64,000 nucleotides of DNA from NBLH01 sp050296515 (GTDB lineage: Bacteria > Bacteroidota > Bacteroidia > Bacteroidales > NBLH01). The DNA lies in contig JBNKRJ010000073.1 in assembly GCA_050296515.1 (NCBI GenBank), positions 1 through 64,000 of the forward strand, written 5' to 3'. The first letter of the stretch is position 1, and the number at the start of each line of letters is the position of its first letter. The notes beneath the pieces were generated by a model, which had not been told where the DNA came from, ran no database searches, and saw nothing but the letters and a program-made list of their open reading frames with translations. Shown here piece after piece: positions 36,376 to 44,660 of the stretch. The translations under genes were made by a program, and so were the position numbers.

Positions 36376-37959
36376 ATGATGAGAAAGAAAATGTATTTTT
36401 TGCTTTTTTTACTAGTGTTTGGTTTTGGTAGTCAGACATTTGCAAATATTAATCCGCAAGATACAATAGTGCAATTAGTTGAAGAAAATCAACAAATTGA
36501 AGATGATTTGGACAGTTTGTTGAATTTATGGTATGTAAAAAATTCAATAAAAAGTACAGAAATTGCAATTAATACACCTGATGGAGAAGTTAAAATAAGT
36601 GATGTTTCTGATTCTGTTCTTATCGATCGTTTAAACGCAATTCCTTCTCTTATAGAATTACCCTATAACGAAATCATTAGAAGATATATCGAAGTTTATA
36701 CACGTAGGAAATCTGCGCCAGTTTTACTCGGGCTTGCTGATTATTATTTTCCTATGTTTGAGGAAATTCTGGACCAGTACGATTTACCAATAGAACTTAA
36801 ATATTTACCAATTATTGAATCTGCATTGAATCCAAGAGCAGTTTCACGAGCAGGAGCTACAGGTTTATGGCAATTTATGTATGGAACAGGCAGAATGTAC
36901 CAGCTTGAAATAAATTCATTCGTTGATGAACGAAGAGATCCGTACAGCTCTTCTGTTGCCGCTGCAAAATTTTTATCAAATTTATATGATGTTTATAAAG
37001 ACTGGACTCTGGTTATTGCTGCTTATAACTGTGGTCCGGGTAATGTAAATAAGGCGATAAGAAGAGCCAATGGCAAAAGAGATTATTGGGATATTTATCC
37101 TTATTTGCCAAGAGAAACAAGGAACTATGTTCCAGCCTTTATTGGTGCAGCTTACATGGTTAACTTTTACGACAAACATAATATCACCCCATTGCAAATA
37201 AAGATGCCAATGATGACTGATACTGTTATGATTGATCAAAAACTTCATTTTCAGCAGGTTGCGGATGTGTTAGGTGTGAATATTGAAGAACTTAGAGATT
37301 TAAATCCACAGTATAAAAAAGATATTATTCCATCTACAGGAGATGCTTATCCCTTAAGACTTCCAATGGAAAATTCAATGGCTTTTATTGATTTGCAAGA
37401 TTCTATTTTTGCTTATAAAGACTCGGTGTTTTTTAATCCAAAAAGAGTTGTTATAACACCCAAAAAATATACACGAAGTAACTATTATTCCTATCGTTCT
37501 ACTTATAATCCGCCTTCAACCACCAATAGAACAAAATTGTTTTATACTGTAAAAGATGGTGATAATTTAGGTTTTATTGCTGATTGGTATGATGTAAAGG
37601 TTTCTGATATTAAATATTGGAATAAAATGCGAAGAAGTACAATTCGGGTTGGACAAAAGCTAGCAGTTTATGTTCCAAATAAGAAAGTTTATAAGTATAA
37701 ACAGGTAAATGCACTAAACTTTCAGCAGAAAAACAAAGTTGCATACAAAAGTACCGAATCCAAGGGGGTAAATGAGACCTTTAAATACGATGAAAGGTTT
37801 ACATATTATAAGGTGAAAAGAGGTGATAATTTATGGACGATTGCTAAGAAATTCGATGGTGTTTCAAACATGGACATTAAAAAGATTAACAATTTTACTA
37901 ACGAAGAGATTCAGCACTTGAAACCAGGACAGGTTATAAAAATCAAAAAGAAAGGCTGA
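36376..37959 (+). CDS. mltD: Membrane-bound lytic murein transglycosylase D-like
   Basis: This 527-aa exported protein has a signal peptide (about 1-23, QTFA) and an SLT domain (about 120-270) with catalytic Glu148 in YLPIIESALNPRAVSRAG. GLWQFMYGTGRMY and AYNCGPGNVNKAI complete the SLT signature. Two LysM peptidoglycan-binding domains follow, near 385-432 (FYTVKDGDNLGFIADWYDV) and 478-524 (YYKVKRGDNLWTIAKKFDG). It cleaves glycan strands to anhydro-muropeptides in the periplasm. It lies 24 nt after the DUF5683 gene and is likely cotranscribed. Confidence 0.92.
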   Translation: MMRKKMYFLLFLLVFGFGSQTFANINPQDTIVQLVEENQQIEDDLDSLLNLWYVKNSIKSTEIAINTPDGEVKISDVSDSVLIDRLNAIPSLIELPYNEIIRRYIEVYTRRKSAPVLLGLADYYFPMFEEILDQYDLPIELKYLPIIESALNPRAVSRAGATGLWQFMYGTGRMYQLEINSFVDERRDPYSSSVAAAKFLSNLYDVYKDWTLVIAAYNCGPGNVNKAIRRANGKRDYWDIYPYLPRETRNYVPAFIGAAYMVNFYDKHNITPLQIKMPMMTDTVMIDQKLHFQQVADVLGVNIEELRDLNPQYKKDIIPSTGDAYPLRLPMENSMAFIDLQDSIFAYKDSVFFNPKRVVITPKKYTRSNYYSYRSTYNPPSTTNRTKLFYTVKDGDNLGFIADWYDVKVSDIKYWNKMRRSTIRVGQKLAVYVPNKKVYKYKQVNALNFQQKNKVAYKSTESKGVNETFKYDERFTYYKVKRGDNLWTIAKKFDGVSNMDIKKINNFTNEEIQHLKPGQVIKIKKKG

Positions 37960-38011
37960 TTAGAATATCTTGCTTAGCATACGAATTTTAAAATATTTTG
38001 ATAAATTACTA

Positions 38012-38058
38012 GTTAAATGTTAATTGTTAATCGAAAATGATGACAGTTAACATTTAAC
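38012..38058. repeat. Perfect 12-bp inverted repeat with 23-nt spacer
   Basis: GTTAAATGTTAA (38012-38023) and TTAACATTTAAC (38047-38058) are exact inverted copies. No T-run follows, so it is not a normal terminator; it could be an mRNA end-stabilising hairpin or an operator. Confidence 0.55.
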
Positions 38059-38081
38059 GTTTAATGAAATAGCTAATGAAA

Positions 38082-38205
38082 CATCCATGATTAATTTTAA
38101 ACACAAACGAGCATGGTTGTTTGCGAAAACTATCAGATAACATGTGAGTTAAGCCTTGTGGATGTTCCATCTGGTCAAATATAATAGTAAAAAAATAAAC
38201 AGATG
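38082..38205 (+). promoter_or_regulatory. Candidate structured leader RNA, copy A
   Basis: The leader of the SGNH-like gene shares ordered blocks with the leader at 62717-62839: CATCCATGA, then CACA, TGTGGATG, CATCTGG and AAAAAAATAAACAGATGAA at the start codon. CATC (38082-38085) can pair with GATG (38161-38164), and CACAA (38102-38106) with TTGTG (38156-38160). GATG can instead pair with CATC (38168-38171). CATCTG (38168-38173) is complementary to CAGATG (38200-38205), which contains the ATG. The interior of about 49 nt is not conserved with the other copy. I infer a cis-acting translational control element; no known riboswitch class fits. Confidence 0.5.
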
Positions 38206-39750
38206 AAACCAACAAAGATTGTTTTATTCATACTTATTATTTTAGGAGGAATGTTATCGTTGGCCTTCTTTTTCCCTAAAGAAGGAATTAAGATTACCGA
38301 TGATTGGGTTCTTCACTTTCCAACAATTGACGAGCTATTAGATGATTCAGAGAAAAAAGTCGTAGATATTACCGAGATTATTCAAAAAAATCAGGTAGCA
38401 GAGGACTCACTGGATACTGAAACAGAGGAAGAAGATTTGGTTTCTGCTGTGATGGATGATTCTACTATTGTCTATTATGACCCAGTTGAAATTAATCCTG
38501 CTGAAGTTACCAGAAAATTAGAATATCCTTCAAATAATAATGAAGTACTTTATCCATTCTTTAAAGAATTATCGGAGGTGAAGTCGAACGGAAAGCTTAT
38601 TCGTATTTTGCATTATGGTGATTCTCAGATAGAAGCAGACAGAATCAGTTCATATTTGAGACACAAACTTCAGAACCAATTTGGTGGTTCAGGACCAGGA
38701 CTAGTTCCTCCTGTTCAGCCTTACGGATTTAAAGCTCCTGTTATAGCGGAGTATTCAGAAGGTTGGAAACGTTTTCCAGGTTTTGGGAAACGAGATAGTA
38801 CAATTGAGCACAATAGATACGGTGTATTGGCTAGTTTTGGAATGTACACTAAAAATAATGAAGAAAGCAAGGTGGATAGCTCAAAAGTAAAAGAACCAGA
38901 AACATTTAAGGAATGGCTTCAATTTGAACATTCACCATATGCTTATGGAAATGTAAGGAAATATTCTCAATGCAGAATGTTTTATGGTTACAATAAATTT
39001 CCAGTGAAATTTAAATTGTTTGAAGGTGAAACTGAGCTGGGAGAAGAAGTGCTGAACCCTTCAACATCGCTTCAGGTGAAAAAATGGAACTTTGAGAAAA
39101 CACCCAATAGCCTGAAATTGGTTTTTGAAGGAAAAGATAGTCCCGAAGTTTATGCCTTGGCTTTGGATGGAAAGAAAGGTGTCGCTGTTGATAATATCCC
39201 ATTGAGAGGTTCAACAGGAACCGTATTTACTAACTCAGATACGGAGATGCTAAGTGCTATCTATCATAATTTAAATGCTAAACTTTTAATACTTCAATTT
39301 GGTGGAAATGCAGCACCTTCGATGCGAGATAATTATAAATACTATGAACGATCGTTTTACAACCAATTGACAAAACTGAAGAGGTTGATTCCTGGAGTTT
39401 CAATTATCGTTGTTGGCATTGCAGATATGTCACAAAAAGATAAGGACCAATACGTGAGCTTACCAAATGTTACTTTGATTAGAGATGCCTTAAAAGAGGC
39501 TGCTTTTAAAGCTGATTGTGCGTTTTGGGATACTTACGAAGCGATGGGTGGCGAGAACTCAATGCCAAGCTGGGTATTTAATGATCCTCCTTTAGCCGAA
39601 AAAGATTTTACTCATTTCACAGTTCAGGGGTCAAGAATTATTGCTCAAATGTTTTATAAAGCATTAATGCTCGAATATAAAAACTACTTTAATTCAACAA
39701 TAAAAAAGAATAAATCAGTAGGGGGCAATGTTCAACTTAGTTCAAAGTAG
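38203..39750 (+). CDS. Membrane-anchored SGNH-hydrolase-like protein
   Basis: This 515-aa protein has an N-terminal membrane anchor (residues 6-26, IVLFILIILGGMLSLAFFF), an acidic linker, and a SGNH/GDSL-like fold. Block I is HYGDSQIEADRISSYL near residue 142. A later FGGNAAPSM segment occupies the block III region, and the C-terminal KDFTHFTVQGSRI supplies the DxxH block V. Similar proteins accompany MBOAT acyltransferases in alginate- or cellulose-acetylation-type systems, where they transfer or remove acetyl groups on exported glycans. It overlaps the next SGNH-like gene by 23 nt. A candidate regulatory leader precedes it. Confidence 0.78.
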   Translation: MKPTKIVLFILIILGGMLSLAFFFPKEGIKITDDWVLHFPTIDELLDDSEKKVVDITEIIQKNQVAEDSLDTETEEEDLVSAVMDDSTIVYYDPVEINPAEVTRKLEYPSNNNEVLYPFFKELSEVKSNGKLIRILHYGDSQIEADRISSYLRHKLQNQFGGSGPGLVPPVQPYGFKAPVIAEYSEGWKRFPGFGKRDSTIEHNRYGVLASFGMYTKNNEESKVDSSKVKEPETFKEWLQFEHSPYAYGNVRKYSQCRMFYGYNKFPVKFKLFEGETELGEEVLNPSTSLQVKKWNFEKTPNSLKLVFEGKDSPEVYALALDGKKGVAVDNIPLRGSTGTVFTNSDTEMLSAIYHNLNAKLLILQFGGNAAPSMRDNYKYYERSFYNQLTKLKRLIPGVSIIVVGIADMSQKDKDQYVSLPNVTLIRDALKEAAFKADCAFWDTYEAMGGENSMPSWVFNDPPLAEKDFTHFTVQGSRIIAQMFYKALMLEYKNYFNSTIKKNKSVGGNVQLSSK

Positions 39751-41002
39751 AAGACCGAGTTTCAAGATACTTTTTTTTTCATTTTTACTCATTTTTTGTG
39801 AGAATGTAATTAGTTGGTCACAAAGTGACTACCCATTAGAAATAAACTACTACGAATTTATTAATTACAGTAAAAACAAGTTCTTTTTTCCTGGTGACAG
39901 TTCGAAGTTTGAAAGGTTCTTTTTTAAGATGGATACAATTATCCAAAGAGGGACCGGGAAATTAACTATCGTTCATATCGGAGGCTCTCATATTCAGGCA
40001 GATATTTATTCAGGCAGAACCAGAGAACGGTTACAAACTTTTTATCCTGGAATGAATGGAGGAAGGGGATCTGTGTTTCCGTATAAAATCTCTAAAACCA
40101 ACACACCAAGAAGTTATTCTGCTGATTATACTGGTGAATGGTCTAGTTGTAGGAATGTTGAGTACCTGAAAAATTGTAACCGGGGTTTGACTGGAATAAC
40201 TGCAATAACCAGAGATTCAAGTGCTACAATATTTGTTAAGCTCAGAAATGATTCCTTGGTTGACTATTATTTCAGTCAGGTTAGAATTTTCCACTCTATG
40301 GACAGTGGTTCATTTATGCCTGTCTTAGATTCGGTAAAAGTGGTTGATGTAGAGAGAAATACAGAGCTTGGTTACAGCATTTTTTTTCTTGATAAAGAAT
40401 ACACTTCATTTAAGTTGAAATTTTTGAAGAAAAATTTATCTGAAGAAAAGTTTGAGTTGTATGGAATAAGTTTAGAAAATGAAGATCCTGGAATAATATA
40501 CCACTCCATGGGTATTAATGGTGCAAGTTTTCCTTCCTTTTTAAGATGTAATTTACTCCAAAATCACTTAAAAGCATTAAATCCGGATCTTATAATTTTA
40601 TCTCTTGGCACAAATGATGCATATACAACAAAGTTCAAGCCTGAGTTTTACAAGGCTAATTATGAAAAAATGATTTCAAAGATTAGGGAGGTTGCTCCAC
40701 AAGCCGCTATTTTAAATACGGTTGCCAATGATAGCTATTTGTTCAGACGTTATCCGAACAAAAATACAGAGTTGGCAGCAAAAGTAATTTATGAAGTTGC
40801 ACATGAAAAAAATTGTGGAGTTTATGATTTTTACGAAGTAATGGGAGGTTTTAATTCCTCTTCTGTCTGGTATAAAGAAAATCTGATGGTCAAAGATCGA
40901 ATTCATTTTAATCGTAAAGGTTATTTGCTTAAAGGTGATTTGTTTTTTAATGCGTTTATTAAAGCTTATGATAACCATCTTAAGCATTTGAATAAGAATT
41001 AA
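39728..41002 (+). CDS. Second SGNH-hydrolase-like exported protein
   Basis: This 424-aa exported protein (N-terminal hydrophobic segment FKILFFSFLLIFCENVI) is a divergent relative of the preceding protein. Block I reads HIGGSHIQADIYSGRTRERL, so Gly replaces the Asp of GDS while the Ser is kept. Block III is LSLGTNDAY and block V is KDRIHFNRKGY, giving the Asp/His pair. The catalytic Ser-Asp-His set therefore appears complete. It overlaps the upstream gene by 23 nt and precedes the MBOAT gene by 12 nt, so all three are probably one operon for surface-glycan O-acylation (inference). Confidence 0.78.
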   Translation: MFNLVQSRRPSFKILFFSFLLIFCENVISWSQSDYPLEINYYEFINYSKNKFFFPGDSSKFERFFFKMDTIIQRGTGKLTIVHIGGSHIQADIYSGRTRERLQTFYPGMNGGRGSVFPYKISKTNTPRSYSADYTGEWSSCRNVEYLKNCNRGLTGITAITRDSSATIFVKLRNDSLVDYYFSQVRIFHSMDSGSFMPVLDSVKVVDVERNTELGYSIFFLDKEYTSFKLKFLKKNLSEEKFELYGISLENEDPGIIYHSMGINGASFPSFLRCNLLQNHLKALNPDLIILSLGTNDAYTTKFKPEFYKANYEKMISKIREVAPQAAILNTVANDSYLFRRYPNKNTELAAKVIYEVAHEKNCGVYDFYEVMGGFNSSSVWYKENLMVKDRIHFNRKGYLLKGDLFFNAFIKAYDNHLKHLNKN

Positions 41003-41014
41003 TTATTCAATAAA

Positions 41015-42535
41015 TTGTTAGATAAAATCTTAAACATATTTTCTTATTCTTCAGAAGAACCCTTAATTTTTACTCGATTGTATTTTTGGGTTTTTTTCGT
41101 GGTGGTTTTAGGTGGGTTTTCTGTTTTATACAATAAGCGAAAACCCCGAAATGCCTATTTATTCCTGGTCAGTTTATTTTTCTATTACAAATCGAGTGGC
41201 ATATATTTTTTGCTGCTGATATTTTCGACAGTTACTGATTATTTTATTGGTAATCTGCTTTTTAAAAGTGAATCCCGTATTAAGAGAAAGTCATTACTTA
41301 TTACAAGTATTTTTATAAATCTTTTTGTTCTTTCCTATTTTAAATATTCCGGTTTTTTTATTGATACCATCAATGATATTTTAGGAACACATTTTAAAGT
41401 ATTGAATCACTTTAATTTATTAGCAAATTCAATAACTGGCAGTAATTATTTTGATATTGATAAGATTATTCTTCCTGTTGGGATATCTTTTTTTACTTTT
41501 CAAACATTAAGTTATACCATCGATATTTATCGAAAAAAAATTACTCCTGTAAAAAGTATTCTTGATTTTGGATTTTATGTTTCATTCTTTCCGCAATTAG
41601 TTGCCGGGCCAATTGTTCGGGCTTCAGAATTTATTCCACAGATTTACCAAAAATACAAAATTACAAAAGCCGATTTTGGTTTAGCTATTTTTATGATATT
41701 GAACGGCTTACTAAAAAAGCTGTTCATCTCAGATTACATTGCAGTAAACTTGATTGACAATGTGTTTAGTGCTCCAATGCGACATACCGGAGTTGAGAAC
41801 CTATTAGCATTATACGCATATTCGATGCAGGTCTACGCCGATTTTTCCGGTTACACAGATATTGCAATTGGTGTAGCCTTATTAATGGGATTTCGTTTAC
41901 CTGTTAATTTTAATTCTCCATACAAAGCATTGCATGTTGGCGAATTCTGGAAAAGGTGGCACATTTCACTTTCTACCTGGTTGAAAGATTATCTTTATAT
42001 CCCTCTGGGAGGAAATCGACATGGTGAGTTAAGAACCAATATTAACTTAATGATAACCATGTTGCTAGGTGGTTTGTGGCATGGTGCAAGCTGGCAATTT
42101 GTTATTTGGGGAGGTCTAAATGGTGTAGGTTTACTTATTTATAAACAGTGGAGAAAAATTAGTCCATTCAGAGGGAATCATAGCTGGGCGGTAAGGTTTT
42201 ATGCTATATTTCTCACCTTCAATTTCATAACTTTTACCAGAATATGGTTCCGATGCGAAAGCATGCGTCATGTTGATGAAATGATACATCAGATTGTTCA
42301 TGCAATTCGCCCAGAACAGATAGTACAAGTTTTTATTGCTTATAAAAAAGTGCTGATTTTGCTGGTATTTGCTTTTATTATTCATTGGTTGCCTGCAAAC
42401 TTTAAACAAAAGTACAGAACCTGTTTTTCAAATCTTCCAAGCTGGGCAATAGCGCTGGCAGTGTTGGTTGTAGTATTCTTTATTTATCAGTTTCAAACCT
42501 TTGATTTACAGCCTTTTATTTACTTTGCATTCTAG
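41015..42535 (+). CDS. MBOAT-family O-acyltransferase (AlgI-like)
   Basis: This 506-aa polytopic membrane protein has about ten hydrophobic segments and MBOAT signatures: SYFKYSGFF, PVGISFFTFQTLSYTIDIYR, PQLVAGPIVRASEF, EFWKRWHISLSTWLKDYLYIPLGG and the catalytic His in GGLWHGASWQFVIWGG. AlgI-type enzymes move acyl groups across the inner membrane to partner SGNH proteins that modify exported polysaccharide. A TTG at 41015 seems to be the start since it gives the usual N-terminus and no nearby ATG exists. Its 3' end overlaps the opposing esterase gene by 30 nt. Confidence 0.9.
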   Translation: MLDKILNIFSYSSEEPLIFTRLYFWVFFVVVLGGFSVLYNKRKPRNAYLFLVSLFFYYKSSGIYFLLLIFSTVTDYFIGNLLFKSESRIKRKSLLITSIFINLFVLSYFKYSGFFIDTINDILGTHFKVLNHFNLLANSITGSNYFDIDKIILPVGISFFTFQTLSYTIDIYRKKITPVKSILDFGFYVSFFPQLVAGPIVRASEFIPQIYQKYKITKADFGLAIFMILNGLLKKLFISDYIAVNLIDNVFSAPMRHTGVENLLALYAYSMQVYADFSGYTDIAIGVALLMGFRLPVNFNSPYKALHVGEFWKRWHISLSTWLKDYLYIPLGGNRHGELRTNINLMITMLLGGLWHGASWQFVIWGGLNGVGLLIYKQWRKISPFRGNHSWAVRFYAIFLTFNFITFTRIWFRCESMRHVDEMIHQIVHAIRPEQIVQVFIAYKKVLILLVFAFIIHWLPANFKQKYRTCFSNLPSWAIALAVLVVVFFIYQFQTFDLQPFIYFAF

Positions 42536-43297
42536 CGCTGAACCAATTATGTCCGACCATATTTTATATCCAATCTTATTCATATGCAGGCTGTCTTTTA
42601 GAAAGATATCTTTTCTAATTTGTCCAGGGGAGGTAAACATTTTAGTACTTACATCAATATAATTACAGTTTACAGTGGAGTCACAATATTGTTTAATTCC
42701 ATTATTAATAGTTTGCATTTTCCGCCACCACTTTCTTCTGGATGGCGAAGGTTTAATTGAGATATAGTAAAGGTTTGCATCCGGAGCTTTCTTTTTGACC
42801 AGTTGATGAAAATAGATGAATGAATCCACCACTTTTTTTTCATTTGTTTTTGTATTAGCAATGTCATTCTCACCAGCATAAAGCACAATCTTAGTTGGAT
42901 GATGCCTGAAAATTAATTCATCAGAAAAGTAGATTACTTCAGGAATTGTAGAGCCTCCAAAGCCCCTGTTTAAAACCTTACATGATGTCATATCTTGCTC
43001 AAGTGTTTTCCATTTCCTGATGCTTGAACTTCCTGTGAAAACAATATCTACCTTATCATGTGATTTTATTGAATCAACAATATTAAAAGTTCCAATCTCT
43101 GATGAGAACCTGTTTAATATTAAAGTGTCGGAAAATTGTGAAAGCAGATATAAATTTTTAGCGTAAAGACTGTCTTTAAGTGTTTTAAAATCAGTAAATT
43201 TGTTATTGTGAGATGTGCTTGAATGAGAAAAACTTATGTTGTAAGATAAATTTGAATATCCAATCAATATAACGAGAAATATCAAAAACCTGTTCAT
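42506..43297 (-). CDS. GDSL/SGNH-type esterase
   Basis: This 263-aa exported protein (signal MNRFLIFLVILIGYSNLS) is an SGNH hydrolase resembling the platelet-activating-factor acetylhydrolase-like group. The blocks are FTGSSSIRKW (block I, Ser in GSS rather than GDS), NRGFGGSTI (block II Gly), LYAGENDIA (block III, Asn) and KDSLHMNKIGY (block V, Asp and His). All four catalytic or oxyanion residues are present. The frame opens at 43354, but the ATG at 43297 starts the signal peptide. It is convergent with the MBOAT gene and could deacylate the same surface glycan (inference). Confidence 0.82.
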   Translation of the reverse strand: MNRFLIFLVILIGYSNLSYNISFSHSSTSHNNKFTDFKTLKDSLYAKNLYLLSQFSDTLILNRFSSEIGTFNIVDSIKSHDKVDIVFTGSSSIRKWKTLEQDMTSCKVLNRGFGGSTIPEVIYFSDELIFRHHPTKIVLYAGENDIANTKTNEKKVVDSFIYFHQLVKKKAPDANLYYISIKPSPSRRKWWRKMQTINNGIKQYCDSTVNCNYIDVSTKMFTSPGQIRKDIFLKDSLHMNKIGYKIWSDIIGSALECKVNKRL

Positions 43298-43469
43298 TGC
43301 TATGCTTTGTAATTTAACTCGGTAAAAATAAAATAATTGCAGAAATTGAACCAAAAGTTTTGACGACTGTGGATTTAAGAAATTCGTAGTTTAGCTTTTG
43401 AAAATAAGCAATTTTAAAGTATTTTCGCATTCCTATATAATGATAAACTTTCACTTATACAAATAGAAA

Positions 43470-44408
43470 ATGAGTAAAATAACTGTAATTGGGGCCGGAA
43501 ATGTTGGAGCAACTGTTGCTAATGTAGTTGCCCATAAAGATTTGGCCAAAGAAGTAGTATTGGTTGATATTAAGAAAGGTGTCGCCGAAGGAAAGGCATT
43601 AGACATTTGGCAATCAGCCTCTATTATGGGCTTTAACACCCGAGTGGTTGGTGTAACTGATGACTATGTAAGAACCAAAGGTTCTGAGGTGGTTGTAATT
43701 ACATCAGGGTTGCCACGTAAACCTGGCATGTCAAGGGATGATTTAATTAAGACCAATGCAACTATTGTTAAAGAAGTTACTGAAAAAGCAGTTAAATATT
43801 CACCTGATGCAATCATTATTATTGTATCGAACCCTCTTGATGTGATGACCTATGCAGCTTATCTTGCTTCAAACAAGCCATCAAATAAGGTGTTTGGTAT
43901 GGCTGGTATTTTGGACACTGCGAGATATCGTGCCTTTATTGCTGAAGCTCTGGATGTTTCACCAAAAGGTGTTCATGCTTTGTTATTAGGTGGCCATGGA
44001 GACACAATGGTTCCATTGCCAAAACATACTTCTGTAAGTGGTATCCCATTGGTGGAATTGCTTGGTAAAGACCAAATTAATAAAATTGTTGAGAGAACTA
44101 AAAAAGGTGGTGGTGAATTAGTTAGTTTGATGGGGACTTCTGCATGGTATGCTCCAGGAGCAGCTGCTGCTCAGATGGTTGAAGCCATCATTCGCGATCA
44201 AAAGAGGGTTTTCCCATGCTGTACTTTATTGAATGGAGAATACGGACTAAAAGATGTTTATTTAGGAGTGCCCGTTATTCTAGGAAGGAACGGTGTAGAG
44301 AGAGTTATTGAAATGGATTTAGATAAAGATGAAAAACAAAATCTTAAAGTTTCAGCCGATTCAGTAAAATCTGTGATGAAGGTACTCGATGATATGAAAT
44401 TGTTCTAG
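43470..44408 (+). CDS. mdh: Malate dehydrogenase
   Basis: This 312-aa NAD-dependent enzyme interconverts malate and oxaloacetate in the TCA cycle or its reductive branch. It has the Rossmann motif VIGAGNVGATVA (residues 5-16), NAD-selecting Asp34 in VVLVDIKKG, substrate Arg residues in GLPRKPGMSRDDL, Asn in VSNPLDVMTYA, and the catalytic His in LLGGHGDTMVP. The type is the LDH-like bacterial MDH. It is transcribed divergently from the GDSL esterase and followed by a strong terminator. Confidence 0.96.
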   Translation: MSKITVIGAGNVGATVANVVAHKDLAKEVVLVDIKKGVAEGKALDIWQSASIMGFNTRVVGVTDDYVRTKGSEVVVITSGLPRKPGMSRDDLIKTNATIVKEVTEKAVKYSPDAIIIIVSNPLDVMTYAAYLASNKPSNKVFGMAGILDTARYRAFIAEALDVSPKGVHALLLGGHGDTMVPLPKHTSVSGIPLVELLGKDQINKIVERTKKGGGELVSLMGTSAWYAPGAAAAQMVEAIIRDQKRVFPCCTLLNGEYGLKDVYLGVPVILGRNGVERVIEMDLDKDEKQNLKVSADSVKSVMKVLDDMKLF

Positions 44409-44430
44409 AATTGTTTATATTTAGATTTGC

Positions 44431-44457
44431 CCCTGACTATTTGGTCAGGGGTTTTTG
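44431..44457 (+). terminator. Terminator after mdh
   Basis: Eight-bp stem CCCCTGAC (44431-44438) / GTCAGGGG (44445-44452), 6-nt loop, then five T. Confidence 0.88.
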
Positions 44458-44600
44458 TTTTTATTGGAGTTTAAAATTGTTAATAAATTTGCAATGCAAT
44501 TAACTTTTTTATTATCAGTATATTACAGTCTCTTTTAAGGTCGCAAGATTCTAAGTGCGTGATTACTTGCCTCAAACTCTTTATTTTAAAAAAAAATCCA

Positions 44601-44608
44601 TATATTTG
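44601..44608 (+). promoter_or_regulatory. Probable -7 box of secDF
   Basis: TATATTTG matches TAnnTTTG; a transcript from it would have a leader of about 47 nt. TTAACCTAAATT (44631-44642) lies within that leader, as before both susC genes but 18 nt from the ATG. Confidence 0.45.
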
Positions 44609-44660
44609 CGGACTTAAAAAATTAAAGGTATTAACCTAAATTATTATAAAACAGAACAAA

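Noticed and set aside
38082..38205. Known riboswitch classes (c-di-GMP-I/II, SAM, TPP, cobalamin, preQ1) for the leaders
   Set aside because: None of the conserved core words I know for these classes are present; only a loose CACA...GGG resemblance to c-di-GMP-I in copy B, without the GNRA receptor or CGCAAAGCC segment.
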